Counted from the stretch's first letter, positions 11,531 through 24,322 are shown. The stretch is 64,000 bases of DNA from Fasciola hepatica (GCA_948099385.1 CANUEZ040000207.1:1963501-2027500); one strand, 5' to 3'. The notes: generated by a model not told the origin, from the letters alone. A program made the numbers and translations.

Positions 11531-14500
11531 CCATTTTCCGTGTTTTTGCTACCGACTATTTTTTCAGTAGTCCGACTCTATGACTAAAACACGCTTTCTC
11601 CCCTTTTCTCATTAGTCAATTCATCTGATCTTTGCTCAGACTGGTCGGCCATCCTGAATCTGGTCATTTTCACTCCTGGATCACCCACAGCCGGGGTAGA
11701 CTGACTGGGACCGTTGGAAGTTCATCTCAAATGTAGGTTCTGCTTCTTTTACCGGTTTTTCATTGGTTATTGCGTCAGACATCATTATGGTAATAACGTG
11801 GCCCTTACAGAACCACAAACAAGTACTATTTAGCGAGGCATTTGACTGTCTCCCAACGTTATATCAGCCTCGGGTGCGTCTGTTCGGGTGACAAGTCAAT
11901 GAAGTTCGTGAACAAGTGATTTGCTGTCTACAGGTGATTTGACCGTACATTAAAGAGTGACCAAATGAGAACAATTACGTTACTTAGTTCACAGAAAAAA
12001 TATTCTGATTTCAAAAGGAATTCCCTTAATGTTCAATGTATTGAGTATGATCGTTTTCTTACGGGATGGGAGCTTTCAATCGGATAATTATGCATTTCAT
12101 TTGCTTTCCTGTCTCGGAGTCATTGATGCAATACCATTTTGGAAACTTTCTGTTACTATCATAAACTACTACACTCGTTCACTTTTAAATTGGTAGATTA
12201 GCTGTTCTGTATTCTATATTCTTCTGTTTATCACCCGATCATTTGATTGCATCATACATAGCTGAGAATGGAGATATCTCCTTACATTCGAAACTAATTG
12301 AGGCGTTTGCAATTATTAGTGCGTTTTGTTGCAACCCCAACAAAATTCCATGACTCCAGCCTTTCTCGTCGCGTTTCGAATGACAGTATCTGAACGAGTT
12401 ACGAAGAAAACATGACTGGAATTTGTGCGAACGGTGATAAGGTACTGATGAGTTAGGCAGTTACTTCAGTGCGGATTGTAATAGACTGGATGGAAAAGCT
12501 GACAACAAATTGTGGACCACTTTTCTAACTCGGTCAACCGGTCGCGCTCGATAGTCATTCCACTGTGGGAACAAATCTGTTTCTGACTGATTTAACATTG
12601 TTCCTGCCCGGAGTATGGTTGCGAATAATGATAACTGCAACCTTTTTCTGCGATCAATATACGTGAACATAAGTGTGCTTAATATTCTCTGTTTGATTTA
12701 AGATCAGTGGCATCATTATCAAACACTTTCCACATACTTTGGTATTCCGTACATTTTCCGAAAAATTAAAAACAAGAGAATCCGGATTGGTACTGCCATC
12801 CAGAAGTCCCTGCGACTGCGCGGTTTTTTAAGAACAAATTGATTTTACCAGAATGTTTTTGAAATTTGTTTTTTTTCGTGAGGCTAAGCAAAACAGAATA
12901 TACCAACATTCTCCAAAGTTAGTTGAACTGATCCTTGTGTAAATGAATTGGTTTCCACTGATCGAGTGACTCGGATTTACAACCCATGATCTTTTAATGT
13001 GAGTGGGTATTTTGCATGTACTCCAAGAAACGATAATTACATATGTACAGCGTGGGCTTCTAACCAGAGTACTCCCTGGGGAGGTGGAATCCCACAACTT
13101 ACTACTCATAAGCTTGTTGGTAGATAAAATAAAGCAAATACAGCATTGCCTAATAAATGCGCATGGAGAAGCTAGTGTGAAAATTTGATGGCAAAGAAAT
13201 AATTTAGAGAACTTAACTAATGTTTATTGTAGGATAATGGTTCTAGGTTGCAGAAGAATCTTACACGAAGTGTTTGTATTCAAATTATTACTTTTTTTAT
13301 ATGGAATGCTAATTAAGATGAAGTGGGATAAAGTCAGTGTTCCAGACGAGTTGCTGCCATACTTGGTAACTGAATTTGTTCTCATCTCATCCTCTGTGTT
13401 TCCATGTCTGTCAATCGTGTTTTTGTTCTGTGAACATACCCTGGTATATGCTAGATGGGCACCCATGTTGCGGGTGGATATTAACTCTCCGGAAGATATT
13501 TAACAGACTACAAGTTCAACCACCTTGACTGAAGGAAGCACTGGTAACGATGCAGCTAAATACTCCAAAATATATAGTGTAATCTAGTACTTTTCGCACT
13601 TTTGTGTTCAAACACTCCTGTCGCATCGAAAGCTCTTTCAGGTAAGAACATCTGGCCTGGTAAGCTTTGTTATTGTCACTTGAGTGCCCCAATGAATTTC
13701 ATGAGATATCATACATTATTTTGTCTTCACTCTGTGTGGAATATAAGAACGTCAGTAGCATAAACGACGGCAGACCGATAATAGCTGAATGAGGCCGTTT
13801 TCCGGGTGATGGACACATAAGTATCAAAGAGCTCACACATCAGTTCAACTCGTGTGCTTTTCATCCCGTTCGGTTAATCGCAATTGTTCATAATAATCAG
13901 TTGCACTGTAAACGTGACTACAGAGACTAAATCGTTCTCAGTTTAATTGAGACTTGTCCACTCGGAGACTTTGAGTGAAACGCACTTGATTTTTTCAACC
14001 AGGGTCTGTTCGAAATCCGGGTAATCGTGCTCATAACTCGATGGCTACTTCTGGACATACAAATACATGACATAAATCAGTGGTTTGAAGTAATCTGATA
14101 ACAAAAGACAGTCAATATGTATCAAATCTTGCGAATGGTTATCAAGGAACGTAAGCCGAGCTATACGAGACTGAAACTCCAATAGCGCATCCGGCATTCA
14201 GCAATAGAACGGAAGCCTGGGTATGAGAAAGAATATATACTTAGGAAAAGCCTGTGGAAAACCCGAGAGCAAGCATGTCTGCAGAGAAGCGAGCAAGTTA
14301 GTAAGTAAGTAGGTAAGTAAATCTGAGTCACATGCCAGTGAAAACGTGAGCATACAACTGGATCAGACCATTGCTGAGTACTGAGTACAACAGTCAGTGT
14401 AAGACGAAAGTCAGTTTTTATAACACGGAAAATAGCTAATCAGAGAAGGCGCTCGGGACACTCATATGGTAGATAGTTGGGCAGTGAATTCAAACAATGA

Positions 14501-15151
14501 CAGAGGAGACTGAACTGAAGCCTGAACTAGAAAATCAAACGAACCTGGCTTGATCTCAGAAAGACATGGAAGACTGATTGCTGCTCGTATAAGTCGGAAG
14601 AGAAGTTTGACTGGGGTCTTCGCATGAAAACTGAGCATGCACTTAAGCAAGGCGGGGGCACATAGAAGTATATGAATGACTCATGGAGGATGGCGTCAAC
14701 GTAGAGTAGGTAGTCTGGTTTTGCGAATGAAATGTGAAGCTCGTGGATCTCTGGAATAGAAAGCCAACCAAGCATAAGGTGTGCACATAGACAAGCCTTT
14801 GATGAAGACGGTAGGGGACAATAAATTCGGTGTAGGAAGAGACGGACGAAATGGAGATCGACATGAGATTGGGAAGGAGAAGAATACATTTTGGGAAGTG
14901 GGACTCGACTGTCCAACCTGGGAATTTCAGGAACGTGTTGATTCAGTGGTAGACCAAACCATATCAGTTAAAGATTTCATTAGGCTCTAATACGTTGTCA
15001 GTTACTAACATGGAAGGTAGGTATTAGAAGCGAGACTATTGCATTGGATCATCTAAGACCTTTTGGGCTTTCTCAACATGGTCCTCAAAGTCCGATTAAC
15101 CAGTAGGTAAACGGAGGTAGATATGAGAGCACATCATAACAATCAAGTCTC
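11531..15151. other. Long stretch without a recognisable gene
   Basis: The largest frames are 13237-13503 (+, 88 codons, hydrophobic) and 14916-14527 (-, 129 codons, Ser/Leu-rich, no motif). Neither has flanking signals I trust. Short GTAAGTAAGTA-type repetition occurs at 14303-14320. Otherwise unremarkable. Confidence 0.35.
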
Positions 15152-15358
15152 ATGTATTCATATAAGCCATTTTTCAATTTGATACCATTATTCGTAGTTC
15201 CATTCTTACTTTGTCACAGTGAAGATTATTCCGATTTGCAAGTTCGGATGCTACTGAAAAGTGGCAATTGGAGAACCGCAATAATCCGTGAACCGTTACT
15301 GGTTGTTTCAACTCTACTATATTCATTGAACTCTCTAATGTTCAAGAGACCAAACTGA
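15152..15358 (+). CDS. Candidate first exon with signal peptide
   Basis: It starts at an ATG and encodes 68 codons. Residues 1-22 have an aromatic/leucine-rich hydrophobic core (NLIPLFVVPFLLC) ending at HSED, like a secretory leader. The rest shows no domain. It lies just upstream of the serine-protease-like frame at 15382-15633 on the same strand and could be its leader exon. I found no convincing donor that joins them in frame, so the link is speculative. It may equally be a chance frame. Confidence 0.25.
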   Translation: MYSYKPFFNLIPLFVVPFLLCHSEDYSDLQVRMLLKSGNWRTAIIREPLLVVSTLLYSLNSLMFKRPN

Positions 15359-15381
15359 TTATATGACGTGAAACCACAACC

Positions 15382-15633
15382 AGGTTAGCGATAAACACCG
15401 TGTTCGTGGGTGATATACCAATGAGAAAATACTACATGAATAGCGTTTCGATTCGCATGTTCCCTGTAAGGCGCTGCCAAATTGATCAGTATGGCTGTTT
15501 TATTCGTAGCAAGCTAATCCATACCGGTCGATATACCAATGCCAGTGCAACTGGTTCACATCCGTGGCTCTGTTCCATCGTTTGGAGATCAAATAGGACA
15601 TCACTGTCGTTCACCATCTTCTCAGGAGGATAA
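15382..15633 (+). pseudogene. Possible S1 (trypsin-like) serine protease fragment
   Basis: The open frame runs from before a non-ATG start at 15400 to a stop at 15631. It contains RRCQIDQYGC, then GRYTNASATGSHPWLCSIVW and, at its end, FTIFSGG. In S1 proteases a zymogen Cys region is followed by a basic residue, IxxGxxA, then GSHPWxxSI, and about 12 residues later FCGGTLI. The spacing fits. The CGG element is damaged (SGG then a stop), and no catalytic His (TAAHC), Asp or Ser block is recognisable further down. It is either a decayed copy or an exon whose continuation I cannot see. Confidence is limited because only the N-terminal part is covered. Confidence 0.35.
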
Positions 15634-16387
15634 CGCTGCGAAAACCCTGTGACTTCTCCTCATCCCATTCCACAAACAATGAACATTGTTCCACAATGTT
15701 CACGCGTTTTTAAGCCATCACACACTTGAGGTTCGCAGATTTGTCTTTCCACAGTTGGTAAACACAGAAGTGATCCCCGTTGACTTTCTACGATCTCTAC
15801 TGGCTATCTATGGCTCAAATCGGCCACATCGATGAAGCCGTCTCACAAAAATCCATTGACAGCAGAAGTCTGACAACAAAACTTGCTTGGATTTTCTTCT
15901 TTTTCTTCTGTTGTGGTGTAAAATGTTGGCTCAAATCCTCGCGGCGAATATACAGGGCTTGGTAAGACGCAGTCCAACAGCATGAGACTGGCAAATGGAT
16001 CATTCTTGATCCCCTTCCTTTGTTCGTGTATTTAAAGTTCTTTTGGGGTAAATAAATCTAACAGCTTATCCTGCTCTAAATTTTGAAGTGAGTTGCTCCG
16101 GATATTATCCCTCAAGTGATTTCAGTTAGACAGATTGCCTTTGTTCGGTATATTATCTTTTTGGTCGCTAAAACGAACTTTCTACTTCACACCACCTAAC
16201 TTCGAACATCCCGCCAAGCCTACTGTTACCACGGAGACACCACTTCCGGTGTCCAACAAAGCATTAACCACAACCGATTTCTTGGGTCGTCTGACCTCTA
16301 CCGGAATCATTCACATGCACACATCGCAATCCATAGAGTACATTTGACAAGATGTTTGCATGACAGGTGTGACAGGTTCTTGTTGTC

Positions 16388-16880
16388 CTAGCCAGTGGTG
16401 ATGAAACATGCATATCTTATTCTTGCATGATTTTCGAAAACCACATTGATCGGCGCTATGCTCAGAAAGTAAGTGAAACGTAGCCTGTTGGCAGATAATA
16501 AACTTCGATGTTGTTGTTTGGTTAGGAATTGAGACTGATTAACTCTAGCTGAATTTCTCACACATGGTATTATCTGAAACGGCAGCATTGAATTTCTGAA
16601 ACGTCGCAGGTTATTTTCTTGAAAAGTAGGAACCTGACTGTCGAATTCCCAGTAAATGACAACCTGAACTTCCATATAAGATTGCCTTTGACACAGCAAG
16701 TTCGCTAGCATCTCAAAAGAAGTAACTCCCAATTATTCCGACAGATTTACTCAGAAATATATACGACGCCGTAGATTTTTGAAGATGATCCAACTGTGTG
16801 TACTGAATTGAGGTCGGTCACATAACCTAATTGATTCAGAACATCACCAAACTGTGACCAGTAAGACATTGTCACGATGT
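16388..16880 (-). pseudogene. BEL/Pao gag-like fragment (copy 1)
   Basis: Near 16870-16800 the minus strand encodes SQFGDVLNQLGYVTDLNSV, resembling the BEL/Pao gag block L-x-D-x-L-x-x-x-G-Y-x-x-D-L-x-S that precedes 'RLPxxLQxRW'. It continues towards 16388 as an open frame of 114 codons (LLCQRQSYMEVQVVIYWEFD), where further gag sequence would be expected. Frame breaks are present. A related motif occurs at 32.9 kb. The family call is moderate. Confidence 0.45.
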
Positions 16881-17309
16881 ACCATGTTTGGTGAAGTTTT
16901 CCAATGCACACCTAAAAATAATGTGGTCCTGTTTGATATAGCAAGCAGCCTTCCAGGGCAACGTTGGTCTTCCCTTTACGAAAGGAACGCAGATCAGCAG
17001 AGGCTGAGCATCACTTGTAATGTGCAATGCTATCTGTTCGTCGATCAGTTCAAAAATTGCATGATAAATGACAAGTGGACAGCCTCAGACATCTCAACAA
17101 GTAAACCGATCAACGTACTTTCCTATTCAACACGTAATCTCTATCCGCAATACCGATTTCTAGTCACATCACCTTGAAAGTGAAGTCGCAACCTTTGTTT
17201 ACATATTAGGGAACGTAACACTAACGAGTTTGTTAACCCCGACATCATCTGTTTGGCCAATGATGTCAGTAATCCCATCGCATTTCAAGGCAGCTGTTGC
17301 TCATCTCTT
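16581..17309 (+). repeat. Tandem direct duplication, unit 1
   Basis: 729 bp starting GGCAGCATTGAATTTCTGAA and ending just before the same sequence recurs at 17310. The two units align end to end, sharing stretches such as GCATCACTTGT and CAGCTGTTGCTCATCTCTT, with many substitutions. The duplication is therefore old. It contains BEL/Pao gag-like coding sequence on the minus strand. Confidence 0.75.
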
Positions 17310-18084
17310 GGCAGCATTGAATTTCTGAAACGTCACACATTATTTTCTTGAAACGTCGGGACCTGACTGTCGAAGTTCCAGTAATTGACTATCTGAACTT
17401 CCATACAAGATTGCCTCTCACGCAGAAAATTTGAAAGCTTCTCAAAAGAATAAACTCCCGATCACTCCAACAGATTTGCTCAGAAATATATAACGCGTTA
17501 GATTTTTGAAGCTGATTCAACTGTGTGTACTGAACTGAGGTCCGCTACATAACCTGATTAATTCAGAACATAATCAAAACTGATACCAGTCAGACATTGT
17601 CAGGAAGTATCCATGTTTGATGAAATTCTCTAATACACACTTAAAATAATGTGGTGCTTTTCGAACAGTTCCGTCAGTATCCGTCTGACCCAGTCATAAC
17701 CGTCTACTAATGGATACAGCCTTCCAGGGCATCGTTGACCTTCTCTTTACGAAAGTAATGCAAATCAGACAAGGCTGAGCATCACTTGTGATATGCAGTG
17801 CTATCTGTTCGTCAATCAGTTCAAAAGTAGCATGATGAATGACAAGTGGGCAGCTTCAGGCTTCTCAACAAATAAACCGATCAAGGTACCTTCCAATTCA
17901 AAACGTAATTTCTATCCGCGTTACTGATTTCTAGTCACATAGGGACCTTGAAAGTGAAGTCGTAACCTTCGTTCCCATAATAGGGAGCGTAACAGTAACG
18001 AATTCGTCAACAACGACGTCATCTGTTCAGTCAATGATATCAGTAATCCCATCGCGCTTTAAGACAGCTGTTGCTCATCTCTTG
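17310..18084 (+). repeat. Tandem direct duplication, unit 2
   Basis: 775 bp, homologous to unit 1 along its whole length. It carries about 40 bp of extra sequence near 17660-17705 that is absent from unit 1. It ends with the same CAGCTGTTGCTCATCTCTTG. The minus strand still shows the gag-like segment, but with more damage. Confidence 0.75.
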
Positions 18085-20502
18085 ACTTCAGTGATTCATC
18101 TGATTGCTTCCGGGTCCTTCCACCCCAAATGTGCCTTTTCTAATTCCAATGCATTATCACTCATCTGGAAATCACAGTTTGCACATGAATACGGAACGGC
18201 ATCTTTACAGGTTAAACTCCAAGCTTTCTGTTCAATACAGAGTTGCATGGGATGTGAAACAAAAGTGTGACTGTCAGAAATGCCGATGGAATTCAAACGA
18301 ATAAGCGCAAATGTCAGAAAGTGGTATAACAAAGCCAAAATGGAACAAATCAAATTCACCGGAGTGGAATCCGAACAATCAGCAATTGTCGTGACGAAGA
18401 TAAATGATATAGGTCAACGGAGGACGGTTAAGTAATATTACGGCCGCCTAGAAGGGATCATCTTTACTAGTATGGTCCAACTAATCAACTACGAGATCCT
18501 AATTCCATGGGTTTGAAACACATTTCAAACTGTGTTTCGGTTCATATATTACACGGTATCCGAAAATGTACAATGATGCAGAAAGTAGCACATTCACCGC
18601 TCCACAATATCATTTATGTAATTTATTCTATTACTTCTACTACTACCACTACTAGTACTAGTACTATTGATATCATTATTCACAATAGATGTGAGTTGGC
18701 TTTTAGCTCATTTCCATTTATGGTCCCGGACAGTACCCTTATGAGTAAACAACAACTGAACTGGTCATTTGCATCTAAGATATATGGTGAACCATGATCC
18801 AGTGTTTCTCCGTCTTGATGAAGCAATGACACAGTTCCTATATCTTGTCTCAAATCACCGCAATCTGTTCGTTGGATATATATAACCTCCTTCTCGCCTA
18901 TAACATCGCAGTGATCTACATATTACAGTGATATAGCCTTACAATACCGCAATTCTTCTCTAAGAAAAAGTGCCCAGTTTTGCGGACCATCATCTTCGTT
19001 CCTTTTAGGTATTTTGTTCGAAACGCGGTAGGTATCTATCTGACCTTTGTGTGGAGATCTCATACACAGAGATCGATTCTCACACCGATATTTACCGGAG
19101 ATCTGGTTTCTCACCACATCACAAAATCGAACGTAATCGTTTCTTTGTCATTGAAAGCTGCACTTTGTGCCGCTCCATCAGTATTCAACCGAAGGTTGTC
19201 AACGGTCTTCATCTGAACGGCTCAGAGTTAGACTCCCTCACTTACCAACGGATTGGATCGGGAAACAACTACTTACTTACCCTCCACGAAAACTTATTTC
19301 CGGTCATGAATCACAACTTTAGCCTGGATCCCTTTGCTGTTCACTATCTCAATGAGGACTGCATCCGAAGACAAAGATTTATGCCTCTTATACTCCTGAT
19401 GACATTTCGGGCAACCATTGCAAAAAGTCTCATATTATTGAAACAGGTTTGGTTTGGATTCCCGGCTTCGAAAGCTACATCAAACGTGGTTGAAATCTCC
19501 AAGTGCGATGTCTGGACTTCCTATCCTTTTTTCGGATCGCTTGTGTGGAACAAAGCAAAAGGTCGAACAACCTAGTCACTATTGTCTCCACCGTTTTCAA
19601 ATGGATTTGACGAACGATCTTCGACAAATCTAGAGGTATTTTGTAATCTTCTTCGAAGGTTTCGTGGTTGGCCTGGTGCACTTTGTTGGCTAGGGGCGCT
19701 CCGATTGCAACAGTCACGCTTCTTCTAGTTCATGATCAAGCCGGATTGAGTTATTGTATTCTTTGAGACAGATGCCAATTCGCTGTGCCTGCATAGCCTG
19801 CCGAACTTGAGGGAACGAGTGTCTAGCCAAACACTGAGTGGGGAAGGACATGATCTTGATCTTTGAAATTCATAGAAATTCCTGACAGGATAGTGACGTG
19901 GAGGCGCAAAGTGGCGGAGGGAAATGTGTCGTTGATTGGGTTACTAAAGCGCAGAACTATCAGTTCGCTTTTTACATCTCATTTGAAAAGAAGCCGTGTG
20001 TGGCATTCTTTCTTTTTGACAGGTTAATATCAATGGTCGTTTGGCTACTTCCGAAGTGTTCCTTTGATTGAAACGGTCCAGGTCCCCGATGTTTGGTAGC
20101 TTTTTTCTTATCTAGCCTATTTTTTCGCTCACAGTTTCCTTGTAACGTTTTCTTTGTATACGACAGAATTGGGACCGAACTGGATCCAATTCTTCGGAAA
20201 CTGATGCGAAATCAAGGTGACATCGACGGCGACGTTTCGATCGTGATGGAGAACTACCAACACACCCCACATTTACTTTTTAAGCCGAATTTTCCCAACT
20301 TTGAACAATCAACATCCCATCTAAGTCCGAATCGCACAGCACTAAAGCATTGATTGTCAATCTCAGTTTGATAATGTGAACACACGGTCTTTCGGAAATA
20401 TGCATTCCCATCATATATTTGGAACTGTGCTGGCTCAATCTCCCTTGTATTTCACGTTTCACGCACAAATCTCGCTCACCAACTGAAAGATCGATTACAA
20501 CT
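18085..20502. other. Stretch with unassigned open frames
   Basis: The longest frame is 19051-19575 (+, 174 codons, starting at GTG) with ESCTLCRSISIQPKVVNG; no family recognised. 18034-18270 (+) and its antisense 18359-18096 (-) are Cys-containing but unassigned. A short triplet-rich run (TAC/TAG type) lies at 18625-18665. At 20167-20216 a well-formed acceptor (pyrimidine tract, ACAG) and donor (AAG|GTGACA) bracket a 50-bp open segment that could be a small exon. I cannot build a gene from these parts. Confidence 0.3.
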
Positions 20503-20531
20503 GAGAGTCAGCCAACAAAGTATCACAAATC
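20503..20531 (+). repeat. Direct repeat, left copy
   Basis: 29 bp beginning GAGAGTCAGCCAAC. The same sequence with 3 mismatches recurs at 20944-20972, on the other side of the SINE-like element. Could be an old, long target-site duplication or part of a larger repeat. Confidence 0.5.
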
Positions 20532-20607
20532 CCACGCACCACTCGCGAGTGATTGCAAGATATACTTTAAGTATGCATATGAGATGCAAGACAGATTCAA
20601 ATGCGAG

Positions 20608-20925
20608 TAAGATGGCCCATCCTGTGAAGAAGACCTGATTTAGTCGGGGGCATTCGCTCGAAGTCAACGGGACAGATACGATGTATCCATTCGAGGCTGT
20701 CGGGCATTTCTGGATGTCAAAGAGGACGGCATCCAAAATAACTTACCTCGGTGGGTCTGATAGGCCCAGATGGAAGCAGGGTAGCACAGTGGTAACACAT
20801 ACACATTCCAGTTCAAACACTGGGCGCACCAGGGGATACGTGCCACTGAAGAGCTCTGAAAAGAATGAAACCCGAGTCTGGTGCTTCCGAGTGTGGCTTG
20901 GTCGGATCACGTGGGAACTGTGAGT
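20608..20925 (+). repeat. SINE-like element, copy A
   Basis: About 318 bp that match 38545-38835 along their length. Shared parts are the 5' CC.ATTCTGTGAAGAA-type start, TCGGGCATTTCTG, a tRNA-like middle (AGCACAGTGGTAACACA ... AGTTCAAACACTGG, A- and B-box-like) and GGATACGTGCCACTGA followed by GTCTGGTG. Promoter-like boxes inside a short dispersed repeat suggest a tRNA-derived SINE. Direct repeats flank it at 20503 and 20944. Confidence 0.55.
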
Positions 20926-20943
20926 GAATGACGGAATCCAGAG

Positions 20944-20972
20944 GAGAGTCAGCCAACGAAGTATCATCAATC
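20944..20972 (+). repeat. Direct repeat, right copy
   Basis: Partner of 20503-20531 with 26 of 29 bases identical. Confidence 0.5.
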
Positions 20973-20994
20973 TCAAACAGTAGATGCCCGTATT

Positions 20995-20996
<2 letters not shown>

Positions 20997-21037
<41 letters not shown>

Positions 21038-21059
21038 TATATATATATGTATATATAAT
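20997..21059. repeat. (AT)n microsatellite
   Basis: About 60 bp of alternating A and T with three interruptions near its right end. Confidence 0.95.
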
Positions 21060-24000
21060 TCTATTAGCCAGATGATGAAGTAATCAAAAACGAACACGTT
21101 CGCTACCGTGCCTTTTGTTATAGTGCATTGGGCGTTTTCGGAATAATCATGGAATGAATTGCATCTAAATTAGGGCTGAACTTCGCGGAGTACAAGTAGA
21201 CGTTCTTCGCGGTTCCACAAGGCTACGGAGAATGACACGCAACGGTCCGTTCCCATGATCACCATGTAGTTCGAACCCAGTCATGATCGCCCTAGGATGA
21301 AAGCAGAGAGTCCCATGCACTGCAAATGAAAGCGATGGCAAAAGGTTTTCTTATTTTTGGCCACAGTGAGACAGAAACATCTATTATTTGCGAAAGATCC
21401 TGCTCATTCCTGAAAAGTGCCACATTTGAGTCAACGGAACTTTGACCGACCGCCATCATTTCCCACGAAGATAAGTTACTACACAATAAACGCTTGCGTA
21501 TCCGAGATATTCACTGAGATTTTCTCGCGACCCGCATGAAGTTGTTACGTCAACATCTGAATTCGAAATTACTTAGAAAAAGCAGTATGATTCTCTATTC
21601 AAATGCATTTTGACCGCAATGAAATGAACTTAATACGATTTCCTTATCAATCCATAAACCATCGTCAACTTGTACAACGATTACGGTAAGAATCATGACA
21701 AATTCACCAACTGTTTCCACGGTGGGTTTTTCGCCAACAACTATGAGAGCTTTGAGACGCAATGTGCTAAACTTGTTGAGGACAAATCTTTAAAATTTCA
21801 TTCTTGCTGGTTGTAGGTAAAAATAGCACGAACAGATAAACAAAATCATATAATAGGCCTGTGTGTACACTAATTTATCAGTGTGCGGCAAAATCGAAGG
21901 GAAGAACTGTTTCCATTGGGAAATTACACAGCACGTTTGAAAAACGCGAATCGTGCAAACATGTGTCAAGCTCAGTGCCAAAATCATCCAGACGTTTGTG
22001 ATCGCTGATGGATTTTGCGTCATGCCCTCCACCCCACTATTTTCACAGGGTGTGTTTTTGTCGAACTCGATTTGGTTTGTGTGTCGAGTTCTTCTTTGAC
22101 TCATCTGTATACGCTAAAATTGGCTTATCTGTGAATAGATAAGTTTTCCAAATTTACCTAGGTATAACAGTGAATAAAGCAGGTAATATTCACAAATCCG
22201 GATAAAGAAGAAAAGCTTCGGAACATTGGTTCAACGAATTGCACTGTAAGTGCCTAGTTGTCGGCAACAAATTTACGTCAGTGAACATTGCAATAAAATG
22301 TATAATTTTCACAAACCGGTTTTCCAAATCGAAAGAAACCTAGCAGATGGGAAGTGTGAGTTTTGCAGGTGCGAGAAAACAAGTTTGATTGATGGAACAA
22401 ATCGCTCCTTGAAACATGTCTGAGTAGATATCTTGGTGGTCTGCCTATATGGGCTTCAGGCATGCAAACAGTGCATTAGCTTGTATTCAGTTTTGATGCA
22501 TTTTCTGGCACACAAGGAGAAAGGTGTTCCTTGCCATGCTACAAATGCCACGATAAAGTGGCTCCATGTTCTTTACGGAGAGGTCCTTTAGTCATCAATA
22601 ACGGTCCCTTGATCGATTGTATGTCTAACTCATATGTGGAAGCTAATCAGGAGCCGAAAAATAACCCATCTTTAGGGTACCTGCCATTCAGAGGTCTCTC
22701 ATGAAGTGTTTTTCTGTGGTTGTCATTAGAAGTACAAGTGAGACACAATGTAACTCATAATAGACTGTAACTAGAGACTATGTTCACCAGGACAGCAAAC
22801 CTTGCAACAATTCCAAATCTTTGCGATACACATCTAATGGGTGCTCATGAAGCCGGTATAAACTGAGACATGGTACATCACAGGAAGTTTCAGTTGTGAG
22901 GATAATACATTTTCCAGTTCAATGCAACAAGTGTCAAAATTGTACTTATATTCCCAACCCGAAAGCTGTGATCACACAAGTTCAAACGTGCAGTCTGTGT
23001 CCGAGTTGAAAGTTTGTATGGACCAGGTCGTATTCGGGACATACGCAGAACAAATGAAAGTGAAACAGACTAGTTTGTACAACGGCACGCCACTTGTCTA
23101 AACTATCATCTCATTCCGATTATTCACACTGCTGTCAATCTTCGACATCAACTGAAAAATAAGGAAGTATTCTTCGACCATATTTTCTGACTAGGGTGAG
23201 GCATTTTTAGTACATGTTGACCGCCTAGTGCTTGTAGTTAGACTCTGTTGAACTCTAGGCTCTATGTCTGTCTGCCTGTTCGATTCCAAGTAACCCAACT
23301 TTTCTGCTTGCATATTCTGAGAATAGAATCTTTGTGAATCGGTAATATACTGTTCACTTTTAATTTCGGTGGCCCTAGTACTTCTCATCGAAGGTGAAGT
23401 AAACAAGCAACCGGAGAGTCGTCTCTCATTCCAACCGTTCATAATCCTACGAAGCACCCATTGGTGAATTACCCATATAAAATAAAATCAGAGCAGCTTC
23501 TTCGAAACACTCTTTAAAATGATTCAGTCGTCTGATAACACAAAGATGTACTCAAAACGTCATCAGATAGAGAGTGGGAGCTTTCCCTCTCTAAATGCTG
23601 AAAAAAATTCGGGCAGCCGATATGAGAAAGGTAGATCCTACCACAAACGGCAACAATAGTTCCAGAATGATAACGAAAGTGATCTGGTCACGGTAAGTTC
23701 GGGGGGAGAGTGGATGTAGAAACTCTAACACGAAATATTCCATCATCGACATCACCGTAATTAGGATCCTGATCATCATTGACATCCGAGTAATCGTCAT
23801 CGTTACCATGGTCATTATCAGTAATAATAATAATAAAACCGATAGGAAATTGACGACCATGGCCGTGTCAATATAATTAACCGGTAGATATTGGATGAAT
23901 AAGACAAGAAATTGCACCGCTTCATGTACATCAATTGATCGCGAAATTTAACCACCATTTTGTCCCAGTGTCGGATCACAGAGACCGGGGAAAGTACTCA

Positions 24001-24270
24001 ATAAACTTCACAAGAGTTGAGATGGCTGCCCAATTACCGATAGTGAGTCGATGGACTTTCTCCACATCCGACACTCGTAGGACGAATCGGTGAACGGAAG
24101 CTTGGCACTGGATCACGTGTTGGCAGAAACCCGATTTCGAAACATGGGATCATCATTATCTGGTTAGTAGGAACGGAAATAAAACACGTAATTCAAGATG
24201 CAAGCATATGCTTTACTCTTGTTAATGGGTAAAATGTTAGTCTTTTCCTACCATTTATTCCAAGTATTAC
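21060..24270. other. Stretch without a recognisable gene
   Basis: Unassigned frames include 22104-21790 (-, 104 codons from an ATG, with a hydrophobic middle and end) and 23917-23591 (-, 108 codons, strongly hydrophobic, overlapping a TAA-rich run at 23820-23840). No domain or reliable splice structure was recognised. Confidence 0.3.
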
Positions 24271-24274
24271 ATCA

Positions 24275-24282
24275 TATATAAA
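24275..24282 (+). promoter_or_regulatory. TATA box candidate
   Basis: TATATAAA lies 48 bp before the ATG at 24323. The spacing resembles the TATAAA found 47 bp before the CAP first exon at 27853. Confidence 0.35.
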
Positions 24283-24322
24283 CTAGTACGATCGACTTAC
24301 ACCACTGACCAACGTGAGCAAA

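Noticed and set aside
18507..18797. 96-codon frame with a Ser/Thr-rich run
   Set aside because: The Ser/Thr run comes from a TAC/TAG triplet repeat; no other coding evidence.
19051..19575. 174-codon frame as a real gene
   Set aside because: It starts at GTG, has no recognisable motif, no signal peptide and no convincing splice or polyadenylation signals.
20997..21059. Origin or matrix-attachment site at the AT tract
   Set aside because: A simple (AT)n microsatellite is sufficient; nothing else supports a function.
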